Shown here: positions 11,900 through 24,200 of the stretch, one piece after another | Layout: each line of letters starts with the position of its first letter | Position numbering within the stretch: position 1 is the stretch's first letter | NCBI RefSeq assembly: GCF_964340395.1 | Contig: NC_135571.1 | Location: 6,160,453 to 6,202,952 of the forward strand | Length of the DNA stretch: 42,500 bases | Direction: 5' to 3' | Source of the DNA: Glandiceps talaboti | Lineage: Eukaryota > Hemichordata > Enteropneusta > Spengelidae | Translations under genes and position numbers: made by a program | The notes under the pieces: model-generated | Databases searched by the model: none | What the model was told of the DNA's origin: nothing | Seen by the model: the letters and a program-made list of their open reading frames with translations, nothing else

Positions 11900-12216
11900 T
11901 TTGAAGTGGTCATATGGATAAGGATTGTGTATTTATTTTAGGATTTTCAATTTATAAAACAATTTTATCATGACTTCCTACGTGGAAATCAGTGTGAAAC
12001 AACATAGACCAAGTCTGTGTTTGTAACTCAATACCTTGCAAAAAGTGAAAATATATGTAAAAAAATTGTTATTGTATGTACAATAACAAACATTTGACAA
12101 GACTTGGCATATGTTGTTTCACATTGATTTATCAAGTAGGAAGCCATGATCAAATTGTTTTAGAAATTGAAAATCCTAAAATAAATACCCAATCCTCATC
12201 CATATGGCCACTTTAA
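11900..12216. mobile_element. Foldback MITE-like element, family 1, complete copy
   Basis: Two arms of about 105-110 bases form an inverted repeat: the left begins TTGAAGTGGTCATATGGATA and the right ends CATCCATATGGCCACTTTAA. Inner parts also match (TGTGAAACAACATA against TATGTTGTTTCACA, GACTTCCTAC against GTAGGAAGCC). The centre holds CAATAACAAACATTT. Diverged relatives lie at 27190-27509 and 35833-36012. No coding capacity is seen, so it would depend on a transposase made elsewhere. Target-site duplications are not clear. Confidence 0.8.
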
Positions 12217-12296
12217 CGATATGACCTGGAACAGTGTGTGTGACAATACATGGATATATACATCAATTTGTTTTAGAGAAACAATAATTATTAATC

Positions 12297-12608
12297 ACAT
12301 GTATACACGAACCCTTCTGATTGGCCAATAATTTGAAGGATAATCAGACATGTATACATGAACCCTTCTGATTGGCCAATAATTTGAAGGATAATCAGAC
12401 ATGTATACATGAACCCTTCTGATTGGCCAATAATTTGAAGGATAACCAGACATGTATACATGAACCTTTCTGATTGGCCAATAATTTGAAGGATAATCAG
12501 ACATGTATACATGAACCTTTCTGATTGGCCAATAATTTGAAGGATAATCAGACATGTATACATGAACCTTTCTGATTGGCCAATAATTTGAAGGATAATC
12601 AGACATGT
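12297..12608. repeat. 51-bp minisatellite, six units with CCAAT palindromes
   Basis: Six units start at 12319, 12370, 12421, 12472, 12523 and 12574 (GATTGGCCAATAAT). They are nearly identical: CCCTT changes to CCTTT between early and late units, and one unit has AACC for AATC. Every unit holds the perfect palindrome ATTGGCCAAT, that is, CCAAT boxes on both strands. Because 51 is a multiple of three, frames of about 110 codons stay open on the minus strand; these are artefacts. Confidence 0.95.
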
Positions 12609-13190
12609 AGGGCAAAGTTCATTCATGAACATCCCATCAATGTCTAAGAAGTTAGAGGGTCTGTAGGTGTATGGAATAAAGACAGACTTAAAATGTCACT
12701 GTAACTTAACTCGATAGCTAATAAACTTAACGTTTGTAAACAAAACGTCAAACTGTATGATTTGCATTGGTGAATCTTTGACAAAAGTACTGATATTTGA
12801 TGTGAGTGCTTTTTGATTTTGAATGATAGACTTATATACCTGGATCAACCTTCAAAGTCAAAAAAGCAGTTTCACTACATAATAATATAAACATAATGTT
12901 ACACTCATGAAGTACTGACTTATGTATATTCATTGACAAATATTGACAAATGAACTTCATTGACTGACATAACTGACAAATAACCAACTTAACTTAGTGA
13001 ACTCACAGACAAGCGAGGTAAAACTTACAACCTGTTTCATGGTAGTGTTCAATGGCCCTGTTTGATAACACAGAAACCAATAAAAAACTGTACTTTAAGT
13101 TAATAAAACTATTTTTTGTGACATTTGTCTAATAAAATGAATTAAGATGTCACTATGTAGACATCAAAATATTGACCAATAAAGCTCATT
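12609..13190. other. AT-rich flank of the minisatellites
   Basis: No gene. Short degenerate units with CATTGAC/ACTGACA appear near 12930-12980, and TTAAATGAAT begins to recur toward the 33-bp array. Confidence 0.4.
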
Positions 13191-13686
13191 AAATGAATCT
13201 CATAAACATACTATAAAGGGTTCACTAAATGAATCTCATAAAAGTACTGAGGGTTCAATAAATGAATCTCATAAAAGTACTGAGAGTTCAATAAATGAAT
13301 CTCATAAAAGTACTGAGAGTTCAATAAATGAATCTCATAAAAGTGTTGAGGGTTCAATAAATGAATCTCATAAAAGTACTGAGGGTTCAATAAATGAATC
13401 TCATAAAAGTACTGAGAGTTCATTAAATGAATCTCATAAAAGTACTGAGGGTTCAATAAATGAATCTCATAAAAGTACTGAGGGTTCATAAATGAATCTC
13501 ATAAAAGTACTGAGAGTTCATTAAATGAATCTCATAAAAGTACTGAGAGTTCAATAAATGAATCTCATAAAAGTGTTGAGGGTTCAATAAATGAATCTCA
13601 TAAAAGTACTGAGAATTCAATAAATGAATCTCATAAAAGTACTGAGGGTTCAATAAATGAATCTCATAAAAGTACTGAGAGTTCAT
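13191..13686. repeat. 33-bp minisatellite, 15 units
   Basis: Units of the form AAATGAATCTCATAAAAGTA plus CTGAGRGTTCAAT repeat from 13191. One unit is one base short (near 13488), which is why the two long minus-strand frames meet there. An 11-codon frame results (NPQYFYEIHLL-like) but has no sign of being a gene. Confidence 0.96.
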
Positions 13687-14050
13687 TGAATGACTGGTTA
13701 GTATATCATCTATTATCTATAAAGCTCATTAAATGATAATTTGTTAATATAATATGTTCATTAAATGACTTTCATAAAACTAGTTTGGTCAGTGAGTTTC
13801 ATTAAATGAATCCCATAAAAGTACTAAGGGTTAATTGCATTACTGGTTAGTATATCATCTATTACCTATGACGCTCATTAAATGATGTCATTAAATGACA
13901 ATTGATCAATACGTTCATTAAATGACTCATAAAAACTAGTTTAGTCAATGAGGTTCATCATTAAATGACTGAGTGTCATTAAATTGTTTCCATAAAATTA
14001 CATTAACTAATCAACAAAGTACATTAAGTGACTCCCATAAAATACAGAAT
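13687..14050. repeat. Degenerate field of CATTAAATGA units
   Basis: TTCATTAAATGA or close variants occur about ten times between 13720 and 14030, in larger units that also include TGGTTAGTATATCATCTATTA (13695 and 13846). TCATTAAATGA is itself a palindrome. This looks like the decayed ancestor or relative of the 33-bp array. Confidence 0.65.
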
Positions 14051-14508
14051 AAATTAAAGGTGAACACAACTCAGACATTTTCATAAAGTATGGGTTCTAG
14101 TGAACCATTTCATAATTTTACATCACCTACAATTACTTACAATTTCAGAGAATCAAGTTGATCTTGTGCCTTTATAGGGTATCTTTACTATGGGCTATTG
14201 CATCATGGGAGTCAGCAGAAATAATATATTCATGGTTGCACAATGAATATTCATGACTCCTGAGTGCCTATTCCCTTCCGTGTAAAACATCTCATGAATA
14301 TTCACAGTACAACCATAAATATACTATTTCTACTGACTATCATCAACAAACAGTACACAGCAAAGATACCCTATAAAGGCACTTCATCAACTATATTTCT
14401 CTGAAATCGCAAGTAATTGTAGGTGGTGTAAAGTCATGAAATGACTCGCCATAACCCATAGTTATAATGAAAATGTCTATGTTCTGGAGTTGTATTCCCC
14501 TTTATCTA
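14051..14508. mobile_element. Large foldback element, family 2
   Basis: Arms of about 190-200 bases face each other around a centre near 14265. Matching blocks are TTTACATCACCTACAATTAC against GTAATTGTAGGTGGTGTAAA, GCCTTTATAGGGTATCTTT against AAGATACCCTATAAAGGC, and GAATATTCATGA against TCATGAATATTC. The outer blocks GACATTTTCAT and AACACAACTC also pair with ATGAAAATGTC and GAGTTGTATTC. The end block recurs at 36014-36085, and a weaker relative lies at 26840-27085. No coding sequence. Confidence 0.75.
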
Positions 14509-14576
14509 TGCTCTTTAAATGACTCAAATAGAGAAGCCAAAGATTGGTCAAGGAGCTTCATTAAATGAGTCATTAT

Positions 14577-15278
<702 letters not shown>

Positions 15279-18200
15279 CTAATGATGGGTACTCATTGTA
15301 CCATTTTGGAAAAAGTGTGGTTTAATGATGTGTTCATTAAATGCAATGGCATCGTTAAATTTGATACAGCATTTTCTGCATTGGAAAGGATGTTTTCCAG
15401 GTGAGTGACATCCTTTATGCATCAGAAACATGGCAACACTACCAAACCAAATCTTACAGTGCTCACAATGTGCTTGTGCAGCCACCTCATTTAGAGGCTT
15501 CAGTTGTCTGCCACAGTTAGAGTTTCCAGAGTCCAATGGTCCTGGAATATTTCCATAATACCTTCTGTCAGCTTGTAGCCTGTTTCTCAAGTGACTGTCG
15601 GGCATTTCTTGTTTAACTCCATCTATATATTGATGCATGTTACGCTCTCCATGGGCACTGCCAACTAGAGTTGGGGTCTGTGTGCCTATATCTGAGTGAT
15701 GATAGCTTACAATAGTTGGTATATAGTCCTCAGAGTCTGCTTTCTCTTGAACGTCATTGTGATGATTTTCAATATGTATTTCAGAATCTCCCTGCCGAAG
15801 CGCTATATATCTGGCCTTCTGCTGTATAGTTGATTTGTGGGTTTCAGTTGAATGGACTTGTACAAGTTCATTCTCATCTCTGGTAACTGTATCACCATCA
15901 TTGTCGTCGTCGTCGTTGTCGTTGTCATCGTCATCGTTGTCATCGTCAATATCATCATTGTTGTCATCTTTGTTGTCATCATCATCATTTTCCATATCAT
16001 CATTGTTGTTATCATCATCATCATCATCAGTGACCTCCTTTTCTCTCTTCTCCTCCATATCAACATCCTCACCACCACCATCGTCATCACCATCAACACC
16101 ACCCTCAGTCTCAACTGCACTGTCAGCACTGTCAGTACTTTCATAATATTCTGTCGCTGTTACTGGTTTCTCTCTATCATTTACAAAACCACTGAAATTA
16201 TTGTCAGAGGAGTTACTGTTCTCTTCGTCCTGCATATTGCTAGGCAGGACAGTCTGTGTTGCTGCAACTTTGTTTTCTTGGTTGTCATTCGATGATTTCT
16301 TAGTATCTTCATTCTGCTGTATACAGCTTCTGCCCACAGATGGTTCTCTTGCAGGTAGAACATTCTGTTTTCCTTTACTGACCAAATGTGAGTTCATTAC
16401 ATTTGATGGTTCCTCAGTGCCTTCACTCTGTTGTATACTTCTGTTGCCCATGGATGGTTCTCTTGTAGCTGCACATTGGACATTGTGTTTCCCTTTACCA
16501 ACTAAAGGTGATGTCGTTACACACATTTTAATGTGTTTGTGATTGCCAGTAGAGAATTTAACTTTGCGCCTTCCCTGCTTTTTGTATGTACTATCGACAG
16601 AGGAGGCTACCACTGATGTAGCAGATATATGGCCACCTTGTACATTACTATCGGATGTATCCATACTATCATACTGTACATGTTGATCTTTTCCATTGTC
16701 TACTGGCTCACTCCTTACTTGTTTGTCGTTATTGACTGCTTCCATTTCATCACTCTCCTGTAAAGTTTCACTGACAAGCAATGTGGAATTTGTGGCAACT
16801 GCATTGTCATCTTTCTCGGAACAAGATCTATCTACCTCCTTACCACTCTGCTGGTGATCTATATGTACAAGCAACTGTGCTGTTGAAGAAGCTGAAAGAT
16901 CTACTGCTTTATCATTATGCATATCCTTTAGACCACATTCTTTGATATATTTATTATTCACTAGTTCTGATGCTGCAACTGTTGAGAAGTCCTGTGGCTT
17001 TCCCTTCAGTCCATTGCTAGGTTGACTCACTAGGCCGACTTCTGGTAGAGTTCGGTCTTCACTCTCAACTTGGGAAACTGTCCCATCATCTGCCTGCAGA
17101 ATGTTTCCATGTAGAACTGGCGGATATCTGGAAGAATGTGTAAGGTTTTCTGCTTTATGACAACATGTTTCACCAAGATCTAGCTGTTGTGTCTTTTTAT
17201 TCAGTGTTAATGGAGTTGTTAAACCGCTAGAAATGCCTCCCACTTTAGCCTTCAGTCTTACACTAGCAGTGTGTTGCTGAGTTTTATTGATCAACGACGC
17301 AGCAATTGACAGGTCTTCTGCTTCATCACCACTTGTCTTCATAACTCTGCTCTGTTGAACCCCAGCAGTCACAATAGAGGAAGAAGTAACAGACAAATCT
17401 TGAGGTTCTGTAATGCATGTTTCCGCTTGACCACTCTGCCTATCCTGTCCACTTACCAAGGATAAAGTGTTTACAGACATGTCTTCTGCTTTGTCCATAC
17501 ACCTATCTACAAGATCACTGTGCTCAATCTTTACACTGACTGCATTGATTGACAGATTTTCTGCCTTTTCACTCCATCTCTCTCCGGGTCTACTCTGCTG
17601 ATTCCTGCTGTTAACCACTGATGATAATGTAACAGCAACTGAAAGATCTTGTGGTTCATCGCTGTATGATCCATCTGTACCCATACATAGCTGATTATCT
17701 TGGTTGGAGACTGATGAGATGGATGTGGATAATGAAAGGTCTTCTGCTATATCACTACAGATATCCCGAAGATTGTTCTGCACAATCTGTCCATTGATTA
17801 CAGATGGTGAAGAGTTAGCAGCAGCAGAGAGATCTTGTGGTTCATCACAACTGAATTTTCCATTATCCTCCTGCATCCAAGAACCTTTAGAACTACTGCT
17901 TTTCAGGGTGGCTTCATTTTCACTTCTGTACTTATTTCCAAAGGCAACCAATGGAGTTGTTGCTCTAGCTGATAGGTCTTCAGGTTTGTCTTTATAGATG
18001 CCTTCAGTTATCTCATTCTCCTGCATGTGCTTCACTGATGAAAGTGTTGATGCCATTGAGGTGGATTTGTGACTGACATCTTTGCTTGGTTGCTCACGAT
18101 TGTTTGTATTCCCTGTTGTAGTATTAGTATTATGATCAGCTATATTTGGATATGGATGGCCAACGTTTTCTAGTTGTTGAGATGGATAGACAGCACTTTG

Positions 18201-21200
18201 ATAATTGTCACCTTGTTGAATAAATGATGAACATAGCACATCTTGGGTTTTCATTTTCTTTGCAACAGATGTAGCACAAAGATCCCCTGAATCACTGTAT
18301 GGCCTTTTCATTGAATTTCTTACATTGGCGTCTTCATGGGTTTGCGAAAAATGGTTATCACAGAATTGTAAGATTCCCGTTTCAGCCAACTGTGGAAGTG
18401 AATATACATTAGTTATTATTGGCATGTTCTGCAGATTGACATCCTTTGCTACCCTTTGTAAGGACTCACTTTCAACACCCAGCGGCATGTTGGTTTCCAT
18501 GAACCCTTCAATACCAGACCACATGTTGGTATACTGATTAGCTTCTGGGTCATAGTCTTTGTTTGTTGTTGAGTCATTTATGCTGTGAGTTGTTGTACTT
18601 TGTTCAATGATGGACAAATCAATTGGCTGACCCCGCTGACCATCAATGTTTGAAGTTGATGGATTTTCATGTGCAATGGGTTGGGAAAGCCTGCTATGGG
18701 TATGTGCTGGTGGTGGTTCTTGCTGTGTCTGTTGAGTTGAACCACTCTCTGCTCGCTGTGCATATTCTGCAAGATGAATTACTTGTGGTGTTCCTGAAGT
18801 ACGACTTTGCGATTGAAAGTATCTTTGTTGAAATAACTTGCTTTGACTATAGATTCTACGTCGCCTACGACGTCTCTTTTGTCGTGTCTGATTATTAAGT
18901 AATGCTCCACCATGAGCAACTGGTGGTTGTAAATATCTCTGTTGTGGTAAACCACTTTGGATGTTGAAAGTTTGCTGACTAACTGATGGTTGCAAAGAAT
19001 GTCCACAATGAGCCATTGGTGGTTGTACAGATGGTGTACCAGCATTTTGAGATGTTGCTACCGAATTGTATTTTGAGGATTGGAGATGTCTGTTCTGATT
19101 GAACCTCTTTTGGATATTGAATCTTTGGTGACTGTGACTTCCTTCTTGCTGAGTTTTGGTGAATAAATCATAAGATGATGGTTGCATGGATTGTCTAGTG
19201 AGTTCACTGGAATGAGCGATTGCTGGCTGTACAGTTCGGACAGATACATTGGCTGATGTTGAAAGTGAATCTTCTTTTTGAGGTTCGCAGTATCTGTGTC
19301 TACTGGCCTTGGCTTGATTAAGCTGTAGCTCATGATGGTTCTCATTCTGTGTCTCGAGGAATGTGTCACTAGGTAGTGGATGAAAGGATTTTTCTGGAGG
19401 GCTTCCTAGTAGTGAATCAGAAGTATGGATTACATTGCTGGTTTGTTGTTGTAGAGATGGTCCATTGTACATTTCTATTGATGATGTTAAAGTGTGGTCT
19501 CTAGGTTGAATATTTGTCAATTCACTGGAGTCACTCTGCACATTCACTGTTTGTTGACCATCATCTCTTTCGTGGTCTGCTTGCTGGATTGCATTACTGC
19601 TTTGTTGTTGTAGAGATTGTCCACTGTACATTTCTGTTGACGACACCAAAGTGTACACTTGAGGTTGAATATTTCTCAATTCACATGAATCACTCTGCAT
19701 ATTGAGTATTTGTTGACAGCTGTTGCTTTCTAGGTGAGTTTGCTGGGATGATTGGCTAGTCAATGATTGAGCAGAGTGATTTTCTGCTGAAATATTATTT
19801 TGAAGTCGAAAATGTCTCTGTTCTTGGGACTCATTTTGGAAGGTATGTTGAGTGTCATGGCTTTCTTGCAGTGCCTCTTGGAAGGTATTTCTAGTTGGTG
19901 TTTCTATAGATTGTGAAGGTTGCTCCTTTGGTGTTGATATTGGATTACTTATTTGGGAATTTAAATAACTTTGTTCAACGGACTCACTTCGAACATCGAC
20001 TATTTTTAGCCCATGATCTGTATCCTGCAAATGCTGGAAGAATGTGACACCTGTTGTTGGACTTTGCAAAGATTGTGAAAGTTGGTTCACTGATGCTGAA
20101 GCTGAAGTTTGCAAAGGTTGATTCGTTGTTGTTGACAGCGATGGTAGTGAAGGTTTGTTCTTTAATGTTGATTTACGTTTGCGTGGCTTCAAATATTTGT
20201 GTTCATCGGCTTCACTTCGAACATTTACTATTTTAAGAGAAAAACCACTCTCTTCTGGTAGCTGCAATAATGTAATACCTGTTGATGTCTGAATAGATTG
20301 TAAAGGTGGGTCCTTTGATGATGTTGAAGTACAGTTTTCTGAATTCAAATAACTTAGTTCATTGAACTCGCTTCGGACATCCACTATTTTTAGACTATGA
20401 TCACTCTCTTGCTGCACTTGTGAGATTGTGTTGTTTGTTAGTAGCTGTACACTTTGTTCACATTGCTTTGTCATTGGTGACACTGTTTGTACTTGGGGGC
20501 TAAAATGTCTCTGTGCAAATGACACTCCCTGCATATTGTCATTTTGTTGATTGTCATGTTTTCCTTGTTGGAGCACTTCACCTGATGCCACTACTTGTAG
20601 GGATGTTGAACATCGGTTCTCTGATGTTGACAACGAAATATGTTGTTGTGTATTCAATTGTCTATGTTTAATAGATTCTCGTTCTATATTATGTGTTTCT
20701 TGAGTGTCATGCCTTTCATCTAGTGTCATCTGGAGGGCTTTATGAGTCTGTTTTTGTGCAGATTTGGAAGGTTGTTCTTTTGGTGAAGTAAGTTTCTGTG
20801 GTTCCGAAGATGTCAAGTCAGATGGCACACTGGGTCTTTCATGAATATCCTGTCTGTCATCTTGTGTCTTCTGGAGGGCTTTACTAGTCTGATTGCACAT
20901 AGATCTTGAGGACTGATCTTTTGCTATTGATGCGGAAGTATGTTCCTGAGGACAAGAAGTCTTTTTACTCGAATCAGATGGCACACTGCATCTTTTGTCC
21001 TGTCTTGTAGATTGTGTCATCTGGAAGGTTTTACGAGTCCGTTTTCGTAAATAATTTGAAGGTTGACCTATTGTAGGCAATGACAAAGCACATTGCTGCT
21101 GTTTGGAGAATGTATGTTCTTTCAACTGAGATGTCACACTGCATCTTTGTCTTTCTTCTTGTGTCCTCCTAGGGGTTTCCTTAGTTTGTTTTCGTATAGA

Positions 21201-24200
21201 TCTTAGGGATTGATCTTTTGGTATTGGTGGTGAAGCATGTGTTTGTGGTTGAGAAGATGATTGTTCATTTGACTTAGATAGGTCACTGCATCTTTGTTGA
21301 TTATACTGTCTTTCTCCTTGTGCCTCATGGATGGTTTTATGAGTTAGTTTTCGTTTAGATCTTGAGGGTCGATCCTGTGTTACTGCTGTTGAAACATGTG
21401 TTTGTGGTTGCAAAGTTGTCTCTTCATTTGACTCAGAAGGGACATTGCATCCTTGTTGGTCGCTCTGCCCTCTTTTCAGTGCTATCTTAGAGGTTTTATG
21501 AGTTTGTTTTCGTTTAGGTCTTGGGGGTTGATCCTTTGGTAATGATGTTGAAGCAAGTATTTGTGGTTGAGAAGATATCTGTTTGTATGACTCAGATATA
21601 TCACTACATCTTTGTTGATTGTCATGTCCTTCTTGTGTCCCCTGGAGGGTTTTACGAGTCCTTTTTCGTGTAGACATTGAGGGTTGGTCCATTGTTGCTG
21701 GTGCTGAAGTAACCTTTTGCAGACAAGGAGTCTGTTCATTTGACTCAGATGGCATACTGCATCTTTGTTGATCACTCTGTCTCTGTTGTTGTGTCTTCTG
21801 GGTGGTTTTATGAGTTTGTTTTCGGGTAGATCTTGAGGGTTGATCTTTTGTCGTTGATGTTGAAGTAAGTTTTTTCCCCTTGGAGGATATAAATTCATCC
21901 AACTCAGGTGTCACATTACACCTTTGTTTGTCATTCTGTCTCTGTTGTTGTGTCTTCTGGTTTGTTTTGTGACTTTGTTTTCGGGTAGATCTTGACGGTT
22001 GATCTTTTGCTGTTGATGTTGAAGTAAGTTTTTTCCCTCTGGAACGTGCATTTTCATTCAACTCAGATGTCACATTACATCTTTGTTGGTCATTCTGTCT
22101 TTGTTGTTGTGTCTTTTTGGTGGTTTTATGAGTTTGTTTTCGAGTAGATCTTGAGGGTTTACCTTTTGGTATTGATGTTGGAGCACATGTTTTTGGTTGG
22201 AAAGGTGCTTCTTCATTCAACCCTGATGGGTTGTTGCATCCTTGTTGATCATTCTGTCTATATTCTTGTGACTTCTTGGTTTTTTTTCTTGTTTGACTTT
22301 GTGTAGAATTTGAGAGTTGATCTTGTGGTGTTGAAGCTGCAATATTTGTTTGTGGATAAGAAGTTGTTTGTTCATTAGACTCACTTTCAATATTGTCTCT
22401 TTCGTGATTGTGCCGTCTTTCTTGTGTCTTCTGGAAGGTTTCTTGAGTTTGTTTTCGTGGAGATTTTGATGGACGATTATTTGACGTTGATGCGGAAGCA
22501 TGTTTTTGTGATTTATTTAATCTCAACCCTTTTGATTCAGTTTGGCTATTGGACCTAGCAAGTTTCTCACGTATGGGCTTCTTGGCAGGTTTGCAAGTTG
22601 GTAGTTCTACTGGGTGAGAGAGTTGATCCTCTGTAGTTGATATTGGAGGTTTAGATGGTGTCTGTTCATTCACCTCAGTTGGGATCCTGAATCTCTGTTG
22701 GTCATCATGTCTTTCTTGCCTGGTCTTCTGAGCTGTGTTACTAGTATGTGGTTGTACAGTGTGAGGAGGTCGATGCTCTGTTAAGGATGGTGGTGTTGTA
22801 CTTTGAGGGTGAGCTAATCTCTGGTCAACAAACTCAGTTGGGACCCTGAATCTCTGTTGATCATCATGCCTTTCTTGCCTCATCTGCTGGACTATGTTAC
22901 TAGTTGAAGGTTGTGAGGACTGTGAAGGTTGGTGCTCTGTAGTTGACAATGAAGTTTGCTTTTTCCTACAAGGTTTAGATGACCTTTGATTTTGTAACTC
23001 TGTTGGGGATCTGACGGTGTGTTGATCATCATGTCTGCCTTGCCTTGTCTGGTTGACAATGTTATTAGTTACTGGTTGTAAGGATTGTGAAGGTTGATGT
23101 TCCATGGTTGACACTAATGTATGCTTTTGCCGGCCTGATTCAGAAGAGCTCTGATCTTCTGACTCTGTTGGGAGAGTGAATCTCTGTTGATCACCATGTT
23201 CTCCTTGCCTTGTAAGCTTGTCTACATTACTACCCGATGATGGTGAAGACTGTGAAGCCGAATGCCCTGTAGTTGACACTGAAGTCTGATTTTGCATGGT
23301 GGATTCAGATGATCTCTGCTCATTTGACTCTGGTGGGATGCTGGAACTTTGTCGATCATCGTGTTTTCTTTGCCTTGTCTGCTTGACTGTGTTACCTAAA
23401 CCTTGTTGTTCTGTGGCAGACACTGTAGTATCTGGAGTATGTTGTTGGCGTTGAATTGATCTCTGTTCTTGGGACTCGTGTAATATCTGTTGATCAAACT
23501 GCCTTTCTGGCCATGTCTGCTGGACTGTATAGCTAGTAGATGGCCACAAGGGTTGTGAAGATTGTGTCCCTGATGTTGACAGTGAAGTGTGATTTTGGAA
23601 ACTTGCATACCTCTGCTCCGTGGACTCATTTTGGATGCTGACACTTCCTTCACCATTATGGTTCACATGCTGGTGGGATATGTTCATAGATGACGATAAT
23701 ATGCACTGCTCAGGTTGACTTCCTGTTGGTGACAGCAAGGTGCGTTTTGGTGGTTGACAATGTCTTTGTTGATATGATTCACTGTGGTTGTTGTTGACCA
23801 TTTGGTTCACCTGCTGTACCTGGGAGCAAGTATTCCTTGTTTGCAAATAAAGAGATTGATCAGGTTGCTTTTCAGTTGGTGACACCTCATGCTCTTCTGG
23901 CCCACAATGCCTTGGTTCATTGGCCTTACTTTGGTTGTTAAGTTTTTGTTGCTTGTCATATTTCTCTTGAATTTTCTGGAAAGGGTTACTCAATGACATT
24001 TGCCCAAAAGTGTTACTCAAAGTTAGAGATTGTGTAATTGATGCTGAAGTGTAATTTTGTGTTTGCTGTTGATGGGACTCACTGTGGACATTTGGTTGTT
24101 GTTGCTTGTCATGTATTTCTCGTTGCGTAGGCAAGAATGGGTTACTGATTGGTGATTGTAGTGATTGTACAGATAGATAATCTGTTGGTAATGTTGGGGT

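Noticed and set aside
12291-12632. Repetitive proteins of 106-113 residues
   Set aside because: The 51-bp unit is a multiple of three, so one stop-free unit keeps frames open; two frames are open at once and neither has a gene context.
13211-13686. 11-residue repeat proteins on the minus strand
   Set aside because: The 33-bp unit keeps the frame; a one-base loss splits it with no sign of selection for the frame.
15803-16295. Frames of 103-147 codons rich in Ser, Val/Ile or Met/Thr
   Set aside because: Other phases of the Asp/Asn triplet tract inside the giant gene.
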